Positions 1 through 8,377 of a stretch of 33,273 nucleotides of DNA are shown in pieces. The stretch spans positions 1-33,273 of the forward strand of contig JAGKWW010000047.1 in the NCBI GenBank assembly GCA_021151665.1, read 5' to 3'. The stretch is from Flavobacteriaceae bacterium (GTDB lineage Bacteria > Bacteroidota > Bacteroidia > Flavobacteriales > Flavobacteriaceae). Position numbers and translations under genes: made by a program. Position 1 is the first letter of the stretch. The number at the start of each line of letters is the position of its first letter. A model generated the notes under the pieces. The model did not search any database. It had not been told where the DNA came from and saw only the letters and a program-made list of their open reading frames with translations.

Positions 1-585
1 ACATAATACCTTATAAAAGTTATATCTTTTTAATGAATCTTTAATCTCGGTTTTAGTCATTGGGAATTTCGCTGCCATTTGAGAAACTGATTCTCCGGCA
101 TTAAACCTAGAGTATAAAAAACGATCTTGTTTTGTCTTATCCCATTTTTCGACAGCCGATCCACCGGTGTGCCGATTCACAATCATTACATCTGCATCTT
201 CGCGCGATGGCGCAATTATTACTTCTAGCTTTTTAACGATGTCAATGTCGAATGTCTTTAAAGCCTCCTTAATAATTCTCCTTTTACTTGCACTTTTAAT
301 CAGTTCTGGATTAATTAATATTTTTGATGCGCAAACCCTCCGATTCCCTTCTAAAACATGGTATTTATCTTTTTCTTTGACAACAATAGGTAATTCATTC
401 AAGAAATATCCTTTGCTGGCAATTTCCATTGCTAACTCATATACTTTTTCGTGATTTACAAGGTAGTCGATGATTTCGTTTTGATTTTGCTTTCTAGTTG
501 TTTCAGACAAACGTGGGTTATTTAAATCAAGACGTAGGGACGTAGTAAGAATCTTCTTCTTTGGCCAAGCTGAATAGTTAATCAT
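1..585 (-). CDS. ParB-like nuclease-domain protein (partial, C-terminus outside window)
   Basis: The minus strand is open from the ATG at 583-585 to the window edge, giving 195 codons and no stop, so the 3' part of the gene is missing. The protein begins MINYSAWPKKK. Residues 60-90 carry a ParB/sulfiredoxin-fold signature: a predicted strand with LPIVV, then HVLEGNRR (E79, G80, R82, R83), the motif that binds nucleotide or DNA in ParB N-terminal domains. A helical segment follows (about 150-190, QMAAKFPMTKTEIKDSL) that looks like a helix-turn-helix. Single ParB-domain proteins of this kind are common in mobile and defence-associated loci as well as in partition systems. No ParA partner is visible, so the role is not assigned. 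The gene is clearly AT-richer than the following lepA, which may indicate an acquired region. I see no Shine-Dalgarno sequence, as is usual in this phylum. Confidence 0.72.
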   Translation of the reverse strand, partial: MINYSAWPKKKILTTSLRLDLNNPRLSETTRKQNQNEIIDYLVNHEKVYELAMEIASKGYFLNELPIVVKEKDKYHVLEGNRRVCASKILINPELIKSASKRRIIKEALKTFDIDIVKKLEVIIAPSREDADVMIVNRHTGGSAVEKWDKTKQDRFLYSRFNAGESVSQMAAKFPMTKTEIKDSLKRYNFYKVLC

Positions 586-645
586 TTTAGTATGGTTTGG
601 GTTTTGCTAAGCTATGTAATTTTTGTTAAATTAACAAATTATTAA

Positions 646-675
646 AAAACCCGGCACATCGCTGCACCGGGTTTT
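646..675 (-). terminator. Rho-independent terminator of lepA
   Basis: Read on the minus strand, AAAACCCGG pairs with CCGGGTTTT. Inner wobble and Watson-Crick pairs extend the stem around a GCGA tetraloop, and a run of six T follows. It lies about 40 bp after the lepA stop. The flanking A run makes it usable from the plus strand as well. Confidence 0.8.
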
Positions 676-677
676 CA

Positions 678-714
678 TTCAAAATTTATAATTTAAAATT
701 CAAAATAGAATTTA
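678..714. repeat. AT-rich degenerate micro-repeat downstream of lepA
   Basis: The stretch between the lepA stop and its terminator is made of slipped copies of AATTTA/AAATTC-type words (AAAATTTATAATTTAAAATT and onward). It has no coding potential and resembles replication-slippage repeats of 7-9 bp. A related AT-rich word repeat is at 13248-13273. Confidence 0.4.
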
Positions 715-2508
715 GTCATTCAGCTTCAATACCGCCATAAATGCCTCCTGCGGTATCTCTACGTTGCCCACCTGGCGCATACGCTTCTTACCTTTTTTCT
801 GCTTTTCGAGGAGCTTACGCTTACGCGAAATGTCACCACCATAACACTTGGCTGTAACGTCCTTACGAAGGGCCTTTACCGTTTCGCGTGAAATTACCTT
901 TACGCCAATCGCGGCCTGGATAGGAATGTCGAACTGCTGGCGCGGGATAAGCTCCTTCAGCTTTTCGCACATCTTCTTACCAATGTTGTAAGCGTTGTCT
1001 TCGTGTATCAGTGCACTAAGCGCATCCACACCCTGGCCGTTTAACAGTACATCGAGGCGGACAAGCTTCGAGGTGCGCATCCCGATAGGGGAGTAGTCGA
1101 AAGAGGCATACCCTTTAGATACCGTTTTCAGCCTGTCGTAAAAGTCGAATACGATCTCTGCCAGCGGCATATCAAAGTTCAGCTCCACGCGCTCTGTGGT
1201 CAGGTACGTCTGGTTGGTAATAATACCGCGCTTCTCGATACACAGGCTCATAACGTTGCCCACATAGTCGCTCTTAGTAATGATGGTCGCCTTGATGAAT
1301 GGCTCCTCCACATGGTCCAGCTTGCTTGGCTCGGGAAGGTCGCTCGGGTTGTTTACAATGATGCCTTTTTCAGGCTCTTTCTTGGTATAAGCAAGGTATG
1401 ACACGTTGGGCACCGTAGTGATCACGGTCATGTTGAACTCGCGCTCGAGGCGCTCCTGGATGATCTCCATGTGCAGCATCCCGAGGAAACCACATCGGAA
1501 ACCAAAGCCTAGTGCGGCCGAGCTCTCTGCCGTAAACACCAGCGACGCATCGTTCAGCTGCAGCTTCTCCATAGAGTTGCGCAGCTCTTCATAATCTTCG
1601 GTATCTACCGGGTAAATACCCGCAAATACCATCGGCTTCACATCTTCAAAGCCCGTGATCATATTCTTGGTAGGGGTCTTCGCATCGGTAATGGTGTCGC
1701 CCACCTTTACCTCGCGCGCCTCCTTGATGCCCGAGATCAGGTAACCCACATCGCCCGACCCAACCGACTGTTTCGGAACCTGGTTCAGCTTCAGTGTACC
1801 CACCTCATCGGCAAAGTACTCGTTGCCCGTAGCCATGAACTTGATCTTCTGCCCTTTCGTAATCGACCCGTTGATCACGCGGAAGATAACCTCAATCCCG
1901 CGGAAAGGGTTATACACCGAGTCGAAAATCAGCGCCTGCAGCGGCTCGTTCGGGTCGCCTTTCGGCGCCGGAATGCGTTCTATAATGGCTTCCAGTATTT
2001 TGTCTACGCCAAGGCCGGTCTTACCGCTCGCCGGGATAATATCTTCCAGCTTGCAGCCCAACAGGTCTACAATATCGTCACTCACCTCTTCAGGGTTCGC
2101 GCTTGGCAGGTCTATCTTGTTCAGCACCGGGATGATCTCCAGGTCGTTCTCCAGTGCCAGATACAGGTTAGATATGGTTTGTGCCTGTATGCTCTGTGCG
2201 GCATCTACTATAAGTAGTGCGCCCTCGCAGGCCGCAATAGAACGCGACACCTCGTACGAGAAGTCTACGTGCCCGGGAGTATCAATAAGGTTGAGTATGT
2301 ACTGCTCGCCCTTGTAGGTGTACTCCATCTGTATGGCGTGGCTCTTTATGGTAATGCCCCGCTCGCGCTCCAGGTCCATATTATCCAGGAGCTGTGCCTG
2401 CTGCTCGCGCGCCGTAACGGTTTGCGTAGCATCCAGCAGGCGGTCGGCCAGGGTGCTTTTTCCGTGGTCAATGTGTGCAATAATGCAAAAATTCCTAATA
2501 TGCTTCAT
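712..2508 (-). CDS. lepA: Elongation factor 4 (LepA), ribosome back-translocase GTPase
   Basis: This 598-aa protein has the normal length for LepA/EF4. It is a cytosolic translational GTPase that acts on stalled or mistranslocated ribosomes and in ribosome assembly. The GTPase motifs are all visible: P-loop AHIDHGKST at 11-19, switch I region RERGITI at 49-55, DTPGH at 76-80 and NKID at 130-133. EF-G-like domains follow, then the LepA-specific C-terminal domain, with YGGDISRKRKLLEKQKKGK near residues 560-580 as its hallmark. The start ATG at 2506-2508 gives MKHIRNFCIIAHIDHGKST, the canonical N-terminus. The gene stands alone, with a terminator after the stop and a repeat-rich gene-free region upstream. 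Assignment is secure. Confidence 0.98.
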   Translation of the reverse strand: MKHIRNFCIIAHIDHGKSTLADRLLDATQTVTAREQQAQLLDNMDLERERGITIKSHAIQMEYTYKGEQYILNLIDTPGHVDFSYEVSRSIAACEGALLIVDAAQSIQAQTISNLYLALENDLEIIPVLNKIDLPSANPEEVSDDIVDLLGCKLEDIIPASGKTGLGVDKILEAIIERIPAPKGDPNEPLQALIFDSVYNPFRGIEVIFRVINGSITKGQKIKFMATGNEYFADEVGTLKLNQVPKQSVGSGDVGYLISGIKEAREVKVGDTITDAKTPTKNMITGFEDVKPMVFAGIYPVDTEDYEELRNSMEKLQLNDASLVFTAESSAALGFGFRCGFLGMLHMEIIQERLEREFNMTVITTVPNVSYLAYTKKEPEKGIIVNNPSDLPEPSKLDHVEEPFIKATIITKSDYVGNVMSLCIEKRGIITNQTYLTTERVELNFDMPLAEIVFDFYDRLKTVSKGYASFDYSPIGMRTSKLVRLDVLLNGQGVDALSALIHEDNAYNIGKKMCEKLKELIPRQQFDIPIQAAIGVKVISRETVKALRKDVTAKCYGGDISRKRKLLEKQKKGKKRMRQVGNVEIPQEAFMAVLKLND

Positions 2509-2530
2509 CTTCTTCGTATGTCAATTTTAT

Positions 2531-2680
2531 GTCGCCCTGAGCTTTGCGGCTGTCACCCTGAGCGCAGTCGAAAGGTGTGCTTCTCAGCTTGTCGAAGGGG
2601 GGCGTGTCCCTCCGCAGGCTGCGGGCCGGGCTGTACGCTGTATCTCACAGTCTTAGGCTTCGACAGGCTCAGCATGACTG
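2531..2680. repeat. REP-like interspersed palindromic repeat cluster
   Basis: Three partial copies of one small palindromic word family occur within 150 bp. One is a CGCCCTGAGCTTTGCGG-like copy at 2533. The second is CACCCTGAGCGCAGTCGAA at 2554-2572, followed by CTCAGCTTGTCGAAGGGG at 2583-2600. The third is an inverted copy, GCTTCGACAGGCTCAGCATG, at 2657-2676. The CCCTGAGC...GTCGAAGGG core is an often-seen intergenic repeat in Bacteroidota and other bacteria. Copies are degenerate, and no protein-coding signal fits better in this stretch. Confidence 0.6.
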
Positions 2681-2724
2681 TGAGGATGCCGCTTCCATCC
2701 CTCACGCGGAGCGCGGCGCGCAGA

Positions 2725-2832
2725 CTGTTAGATCGTTAGAATTTTAGACTACAAGATTGGTCGCCTAATGCTCGGCACTTCCGGAAGTCTAAAGTCTAAT
2801 TATCTAAAAATCCAACAGTCTAACGGTCTAAG
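2725..2832. repeat. Inverted arrays of degenerate octamer TCTAAnnn repeats
   Basis: The right arm (2786-2832) reads as successive octamers AGTCTAAA, GTCTAATT, ATCTAAAA, ATCCAACA, GTCTAACG, GTCTAAG. The left arm (2725-2750) is the same motif on the other strand (CTGTTAGA, TCGTTAGA, ATTTTAGACT). The 35-bp spacer is unrelated. The arms could form an imperfect cruciform or hairpin. The rest of the 2509-2937 stretch contains only this element, the REP-like cluster and a terminator; I see no gene in it. Confidence 0.6.
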
Positions 2833-2890
2833 CCGCAAATATAGTCAAAGTTAACGAGTTGCAAAGTATTATGTTGGGCTGCGGTTTAAT

Positions 2891-2920
2891 AAAAAAGGCA
2901 GCCATTCCGGCTGCCTTTTT
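2891..2920 (-). terminator. Rho-independent terminator of the 1409-aa surface protein gene
   Basis: A perfect 12-bp stem, AAAAAGGCAGCC / GGCTGCCTTTTT, encloses a 5-nt loop and is followed by T on the minus strand. It starts 18 bp after the stop codon at 2938. The symmetrical A and T runs make it potentially bidirectional. Confidence 0.88.
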
Positions 2921-2937
2921 ACGTGAATATCATGGTA

Positions 2938-5900
2938 TTAGTAGATCACTTTTTGTGAGGTCTTGGTGCCGTTGGCGGCAGTCACCTGAAGGATGAGCAC
3001 CTGTTGCTCTACGGCAAGGCCATTAATAAGCGCATCATTCTCATTGATGCCTTTGCGCTCGTAGATAAGCCTTCCGCGAGTGTCATACAGCTGGATGTCT
3101 TTCAGTGTTACAGCACCTCCTGCAATGTGCAGGCCTGTAGCATCTTTATATACCACTACGTTTTGCGCAGCGGCAGGGTCTTTTACGCCCAGTACAATGT
3201 TGGTGTACAGGATGTCGAACCTGTTGGTGAATGTACCTGCATCAGTAGCAAAGCTGTAGCTTCCGCCTTTAATGTCGTGGATGGTGCCTGTCAGGTTATC
3301 CCTTAAAAAGATGTCCTGGCCGTTCGCAAATACACCGTCTGTTTTATCCAGTGCGAAGTTGTAGCTTCCTGCATTGGTTACGCGGTAACTTACCGGAACC
3401 ACATCCGTAGCTGTAAAGTTTCCTTTTGCCTGAATGGCAAGCTTGGTTTCACCTACAGTAGTATACACTTCGGTTTTTCCGTCGTTCAGTGAAGGGCCGT
3501 CGTAACCGAAGTCTACCTCGTCGGTAGTTTCGGCAGAGTAGCCAAGCACCATCTGGGCAAACTGGCCGGTTGCGCTAAGGTTCAGCCACAGCCTTGAAGC
3601 GGTTGAAGCCTCCTGCTGTGCGTTCCTGAAAATCTGGTTGTTGTTGATGGCTACGCGCATACTGTTTTTAAAGACAATATTGGTAGCGCCGGCTTTCGCC
3701 TTTACAAAAAAGCCCTGCCCGGTGTTCAGGCTCCAGTTTGGCCCATCGCCCGCTACAAACATATCGCCGCCTACTTCGCCTCCCTCGTCGTTGTTCCTTG
3801 AATAGGCAAACTTGTTTACGGTAGCATAGCTGGTATGGTCCTGATTGTTGCGCTTTCTCCAGGCATAAATGGTGCCTGTTGCCATATTATCGGCGTTCTC
3901 GTTAATGAACGCATGGATATTGATTGGTGACGGGTAAGGGTTACCGATGGCGTTAAATGCTTTTCCGTCAAGCGATACGGGTACGCTGATCGTTCCGCTA
4001 TTTGGCACGCCTGTAAACTGTCCGTGGTAGATAATTGGCGTCGAACCTCCGTTATAACCAGGGGTTGCATCACCATTCGGCATACGGATCAGGTAGCCTT
4101 TGCCCAGGTCGAATGTGGTAGTCGAAGTGGCGCTGAGGTTAGGTACGGTCTGATAAATATCCAGTAGCGAATTATAGGTGTAAAAACGTATTGCCTGTGT
4201 AGCAGGAGAGAAGTTGAACAGGCTCTGACCTGTAACGGGTGCGCTCCATAGTGTGTAGTCGAGGCGGTACAACGTGTTGCTATCGCGCTTCACAGTAACG
4301 TTACCGGTATTGGTGTTAGCCGTAGCGGTCTGTATCAGGTTGGCGTTGTTCTGTAGGGTAAAGGTTCCTGTTGCGGCTACAGATACTGTGTTTGCTACCG
4401 TGATGTTGCTTCCGCTGTTTACAGTGAGTATAGCGCCCGCTTGTACTGTAAGTGTTTTTGCAAGTGCAGGAAGCAGTGACGAAACCACCGGCTGGTTGGC
4501 GGTTTGCGGGATGACCGCATTCGACGTCAGTGTAGGCACTACATTACAGCTCCAGTTGCCCGCAGTATGCCAGTCAGTGCTTACAGAACCATTCCAGATG
4601 TAAGTGTCGCTTATAGTTACCGTTATTGCACCCGACGTTGCCGTACAGGTCCCGTTTGTAGCCACAACGCGGTAGTAGGATGTTTGCGTAAGCGGCAGGA
4701 TAGTGTAAGAGGCTGTCATTGCACCGGCGATATCTGCCCAGTTTAAATTATCTGCAGATGATTGCCATTGTAGCGTTCCATTTGTCGTTCCGCTAACAGA
4801 TACTGTAGCTGTAGTAAGCGGGCAGATGGTTTGATTTTCCGAAATCGTACCGGCGCTGGCAGGAGTGCTAACGGTGATTTTGCTGGTGGCAGAGGTTGCC
4901 GCAGAACACACGCCGCTTGTAACAATCGCGCGGTAGTATGTAGTTGCAGCTAGTGCAGCGGTTGTATAGCTCGCTGTTGTGCTGCCGGTTCCGGTTGTTA
5001 CGTTCGCCCATCCTGTTGCGCCGTCTGCTGATTGCTGCCACTGGATGTTACCGGTATATCCTGTAAGCGTAAGGGTAGCAGCGCTGCCAGAGCAAAGTGC
5101 CTGGTCTGCCGATACGGTTCCGGCAACAGAAGCAGGGTTTACCGTTACAGTAACTACATTAGAATAGTCAGTGCATGAGGTGTTATTAACTTTGAACCTG
5201 TAATACGTTGTTGCGGTAAGCGCCGGTGTTGTATAGGCTGCTGTGCCACCATTCGCAGCTACACTATTCCATCCGCTCTCCCCGTCTGAAGACTGTTCCC
5301 ATTGCAGCGTTACGCCTGTTGTGGTATGGCCTGCAACCCTTATCGTGGCCGTGCTGCCCGTACAAATGGTGCTGGCAATTATGTTATTGGTTGTTCCCGC
5401 TGTTCCGCCAATGTAAGCCGACCCCGCTGCGAGGTTCGCGCCTACAACAAATTTTACGGCAGATGAGGTTTGTGACGTACAGCCCGAACCCGCATTCTGA
5501 ACAACAACGTAATAATATTTGGTTCCGGCTACGGTTACCGGTGGTGCATAGCTCGCCGAAGTAGCGCCCGCTATAATTGTTCCGCCCGAATTGGTAAGCG
5601 TGGCACTGCTATACCATTGATAGGTAAGGTTGAGTCCGTTGGCTATAACTTCTACTGTTGGCCCCGATACGTTAAGACACGCTGTGTTGTCTGATGGCTG
5701 TACCGCAATAATCGTATTGAGGTAGGCTTCGTTGCTTACTACCGATCCTGCGGAATTGGTAACCACTACAGTATAAGTTGCTACGTCGGAGGCGGAAACG
5801 TTACTGATGGTATAGCTGGATGACGTGGCGCCCAAAACATTGATGCCGTTCTTTTTCCACTGATAAGTGATGTTATTTCCGGTAGCCGTTACGCTGAAGG

Positions 5901-7167
5901 TAGCGCTGGTACCGGTTCCCACGCATGCTACCACAGATGCGGGATGCTGCGTGATCTGCGGCGCGGGGATAAGAAGTGAGTTTCCGTTATAAGCAATAAA
6001 TGCGGGGTCGCTTACACCACTTGGCATGATCTTAAATCCTGTGATCTGGTTTTTGTTGGCATCGGTTACACCAAAATCAGATAATTTATAGCCTACGAGC
6101 CTGATAGGGCGTATGCCCGGTGTCTGGGTTTGCCCTGAAGACAGGATAGTGGCGGTATCATAAGATGCAGATGCAGTAATAGAAAAGAGATCGAGTTTGT
6201 AAGTTCCGATGGCGTTTACTGTGTTAAGCGCTATATATACCGGATTACCAACTATATTACCGGACGCATCTACAAAAGAATATACGTCAAACTTATCAAC
6301 GTCAGGGTCTGCTGTTTGCGATACAATAATATCCGGCTCGTTGTCGTCTATCCTGCTGGTCACGATATTGTTTACATTAAAGAGCATTGTTGCCGTTGCG
6401 GTGATATTGGTCATACCGCTACCTAATCCAAGGCCTTTAACACCATCAATCAGGATATCTTTGGTAATAAGGCCGGCCACTCCGGGTGCGGTGGGTACAA
6501 GGGCCGTTGCGTTACCATCCATTTTTGTGGCAAGCGCAATGTAGTTTGAGGCACCGGCCGCTCCGGAGGTGCCTGTAATAGCATTGATGGGTAGTGCTTT
6601 AAAATCGCCCGGAACATAAGAAATGCCTTTAGAATTTAACTTGGCGTCGTCTACCCCTGTTGAGTAAATCACTCCGTTAAACTGCATTGCCGTTACGCTG
6701 TGCTGGCGGTCCGGTTGCAAAGCGGCGGTGGACGTTGGCCCGGTAGAAGACCAGTAGCCCTGCCAGTCAGTAATCACCCTGGTAGCTGCAGATATCGCAT
6801 TGTTGGTAGAGGCAGGTTTTATATAAGTGATATTTCCTGCAGTGTAATTTACAGAGTTTTTTGTAATTACAACAGCAGCTGTAATTGAATTGCCTGTAGC
6901 CACAGCAATTTCTGGAACAGTAAATACAATCTGGGTTGCCGTGTTCGTTACAATCGTGGCAGCGGTGCTATTAACCCTAACAGTAGAGGAAGTAAGGTTA
7001 GTTCCCGTTACGGTAATCTGGCTCCTGTAGGTGACTACCGTTGGTGCAGTAGAAGAAATTGTTGGTGTCTGCGAGTACATGTTTCCCGCAGTAAAGATCA
7101 GGGCAAGGACAAGCAAAAACCGATCCCGCAAATGCTGAATTTTTTTAGTAGGTGATTGTAAGAACAT
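2938..7167 (-). CDS. Secreted multi-Ig-like-domain protein with T9SS sorting domain
   Basis: This 1409-aa exported protein has an N-terminal signal peptide (basic residues, then FLLVLALIFTAGNMYSQ; cleavage near 33). An IPT/TIG-like fold follows at about 34-115 (SSTAPTVVTYRSQITVTGTN). Residues 116-400 form a region I do not recognise that begins around ITDWQGYWSS. Five Ig-like repeats of about 90 aa fill 402-854, most with a Cys pair and a YQW or LQW core. A segment starting YIWNGSVSTDWHTAGNWSC (about 857-876) is a motif often seen in flavobacterial surface proteins. The last 80 residues or so (VVVYKDATGLHI...IQLYDTRGRLIYERKG...QKVIY) look like a type A T9SS sorting domain, which sends proteins across the outer membrane by the gliding/Por machinery. 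An adhesive or structural surface role is inference; no catalytic motif is visible. It is transcribed divergently from dusB. Confidence 0.85.
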   Translation of the reverse strand: MFLQSPTKKIQHLRDRFLLVLALIFTAGNMYSQTPTISSTAPTVVTYRSQITVTGTNLTSSTVRVNSTAATIVTNTATQIVFTVPEIAVATGNSITAAVVITKNSVNYTAGNITYIKPASTNNAISAATRVITDWQGYWSSTGPTSTAALQPDRQHSVTAMQFNGVIYSTGVDDAKLNSKGISYVPGDFKALPINAITGTSGAAGASNYIALATKMDGNATALVPTAPGVAGLITKDILIDGVKGLGLGSGMTNITATATMLFNVNNIVTSRIDDNEPDIIVSQTADPDVDKFDVYSFVDASGNIVGNPVYIALNTVNAIGTYKLDLFSITASASYDTATILSSGQTQTPGIRPIRLVGYKLSDFGVTDANKNQITGFKIMPSGVSDPAFIAYNGNSLLIPAPQITQHPASVVACVGTGTSATFSVTATGNNITYQWKKNGINVLGATSSSYTISNVSASDVATYTVVVTNSAGSVVSNEAYLNTIIAVQPSDNTACLNVSGPTVEVIANGLNLTYQWYSSATLTNSGGTIIAGATSASYAPPVTVAGTKYYYVVVQNAGSGCTSQTSSAVKFVVGANLAAGSAYIGGTAGTTNNIIASTICTGSTATIRVAGHTTTGVTLQWEQSSDGESGWNSVAANGGTAAYTTPALTATTYYRFKVNNTSCTDYSNVVTVTVNPASVAGTVSADQALCSGSAATLTLTGYTGNIQWQQSADGATGWANVTTGTGSTTASYTTAALAATTYYRAIVTSGVCSAATSATSKITVSTPASAGTISENQTICPLTTATVSVSGTTNGTLQWQSSADNLNWADIAGAMTASYTILPLTQTSYYRVVATNGTCTATSGAITVTISDTYIWNGSVSTDWHTAGNWSCNVVPTLTSNAVIPQTANQPVVSSLLPALAKTLTVQAGAILTVNSGSNITVANTVSVAATGTFTLQNNANLIQTATANTNTGNVTVKRDSNTLYRLDYTLWSAPVTGQSLFNFSPATQAIRFYTYNSLLDIYQTVPNLSATSTTTFDLGKGYLIRMPNGDATPGYNGGSTPIIYHGQFTGVPNSGTISVPVSLDGKAFNAIGNPYPSPINIHAFINENADNMATGTIYAWRKRNNQDHTSYATVNKFAYSRNNDEGGEVGGDMFVAGDGPNWSLNTGQGFFVKAKAGATNIVFKNSMRVAINNNQIFRNAQQEASTASRLWLNLSATGQFAQMVLGYSAETTDEVDFGYDGPSLNDGKTEVYTTVGETKLAIQAKGNFTATDVVPVSYRVTNAGSYNFALDKTDGVFANGQDIFLRDNLTGTIHDIKGGSYSFATDAGTFTNRFDILYTNIVLGVKDPAAAQNVVVYKDATGLHIAGGAVTLKDIQLYDTRGRLIYERKGINENDALINGLAVEQQVLILQVTAANGTKTSQKVIY

Positions 7168-7360
7168 AAAATAAAAGTTACAGAATTAATAAGGCTTTTA
7201 AGTATTTTGGACACAAAACAACGATTTAAATTACTTATTAAATAACTGTTAAATGCCTTTAACATAAATTATCGTTATGATACCTATAAATTCGATTAAA
7301 TGCAGGGTAATAACTTCTTTTTAAGAGATTTTACTTACCTATCGATTATTTCAGAATTTG

Positions 7361-7368
7361 TACTTTTG
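7361..7368 (+). promoter_or_regulatory. -7 promoter box TACTTTTG of dusB
   Basis: The sequence matches the Bacteroidota -7 consensus TANNTTTG exactly, 12 bp before the dusB ATG, so the leader would be only a few nucleotides. I see no convincing -33 TTTG at the usual distance. The rest of the 7168-7380 divergent intergenic region is AT-rich and shows no other clear element. Confidence 0.6.
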
Positions 7369-7380
7369 CCGAAAATGTAG

Positions 7381-8370
7381 ATGATGGTAAGGATTGGTAA
7401 TATTGAGCTTCCCGATTTTCCGCTTTTGCTGGCCCCGATGGAAGATGTAAGTGACCCGCCCTTCAGGAGGCTGTGCAAAACGCATGGCGCCGACCTGATG
7501 TTCTCGGAATTTATTTCGTCGGAAGGGCTGATACGCGATGCGATGAAGAGCCGGCAAAAGCTCGACATATTCGATTACGAACGTCCCGTAGGCATTCAGA
7601 TATTCGGCGGCGACGAAGAGGCAATGGCCATGTCGGCCCGGATCGTGGAAACCGTAAACCCCGACCTGGTAGATATTAATTTTGGCTGCCCTGTGAAAAA
7701 GGTGGTGTGCAAAGGCGCCGGCGCCGGTGTGCTCAAGGATATCGACCTGATGGTGCGCCTTACCAAAGCAGTGGTTAATTCAACCAGCCTGCCCGTTACG
7801 GTTAAAACCCGCCTGGGGTGGGACGATGATTCCATCAACATCGACGAGGTAGCCGAGAGGCTGCAGGATGTGGGTATCAAAGCCCTTACGATACACGGCC
7901 GTACCCGCGCCCAGATGTATAAAGGGGAAGCCGACTGGAGCCATATTGCCCGCGTGAAAAACAATCCGCGTATCCATATCCCAATCTTTGGCAACGGCGA
8001 TATAGACAGCCCCGAAAAAGCACTCGAATATAAGAACCGTTACGGTACCGACGGCATCATGATAGGCCGTGCTGCAATAGGATACCCGTGGATATTCAAT
8101 GAGATCAAGCATTTCTTTGAAACCGGCGAACACCTGGCAGCACCCACACTGGAAGACCGGGTAGAGGCGGCCCGCAACCATCTCCAATGGGCCATCGAGT
8201 GGAAAGGCGAGCGCGTAGGCGTTTTCGAAACCCGCAGGCATTACACCAATTACTTTAAAGGTATTCCCAACTTTAAAGAATACCGCCAGAAAATGGTAAC
8301 CTTTGACCACGCGTCTGATGTGTATGATACACTGGACGAAGTGCTTGATAAGTTTGCGAAGACGGTATAG
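7381..8370 (+). CDS. dusB: tRNA-dihydrouridine synthase, DusB type
   Basis: This 329-aa flavoenzyme reduces specific uridines in the tRNA D-loop to dihydrouridine, using FMN and NADPH. It has a TIM barrel starting with LLLAPMEDVSDPPFR (15-29), the catalytic-cysteine motif NFGCPVKKV with C103, TVKTRLGW for substrate/FMN contact, IHGRTRAQMYKGEADW, then GNGDI and GRAAIGYPW, which bind the FMN phosphate. A helical C-terminal tRNA-binding domain follows. There are two adjacent ATG codons; the second (7384) is an equally good start. The gene converges on the next minus-strand gene with only 7 bp between stop codons and no visible terminator. DusB type is preferred on the overall motif set, but subfamily assignment from motifs alone is less certain than the enzyme class. 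Confidence 0.93.
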   Translation: MMVRIGNIELPDFPLLLAPMEDVSDPPFRRLCKTHGADLMFSEFISSEGLIRDAMKSRQKLDIFDYERPVGIQIFGGDEEAMAMSARIVETVNPDLVDINFGCPVKKVVCKGAGAGVLKDIDLMVRLTKAVVNSTSLPVTVKTRLGWDDDSINIDEVAERLQDVGIKALTIHGRTRAQMYKGEADWSHIARVKNNPRIHIPIFGNGDIDSPEKALEYKNRYGTDGIMIGRAAIGYPWIFNEIKHFFETGEHLAAPTLEDRVEAARNHLQWAIEWKGERVGVFETRRHYTNYFKGIPNFKEYRQKMVTFDHASDVYDTLDEVLDKFAKTV

Positions 8371-8377
8371 CGCAAAA

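Noticed and set aside
1608..1631. GGGTAAATACCC-like string in lepA resembling the GGTATTT palindrome
   Set aside because: It is inside conserved lepA coding sequence and has no promoter context.
1823..2317. Plus-strand open frame of 164 codons opposite lepA
   Set aside because: It lies entirely antisense to a secure gene, has no promoter or recognisable motif, and reflects codon bias of lepA.
2638..2720. Plus-strand open frames through the REP-like cluster (from 2269 and 2318)
   Set aside because: They start inside antisense lepA and run into repeats; products are low-complexity and unlike any family.
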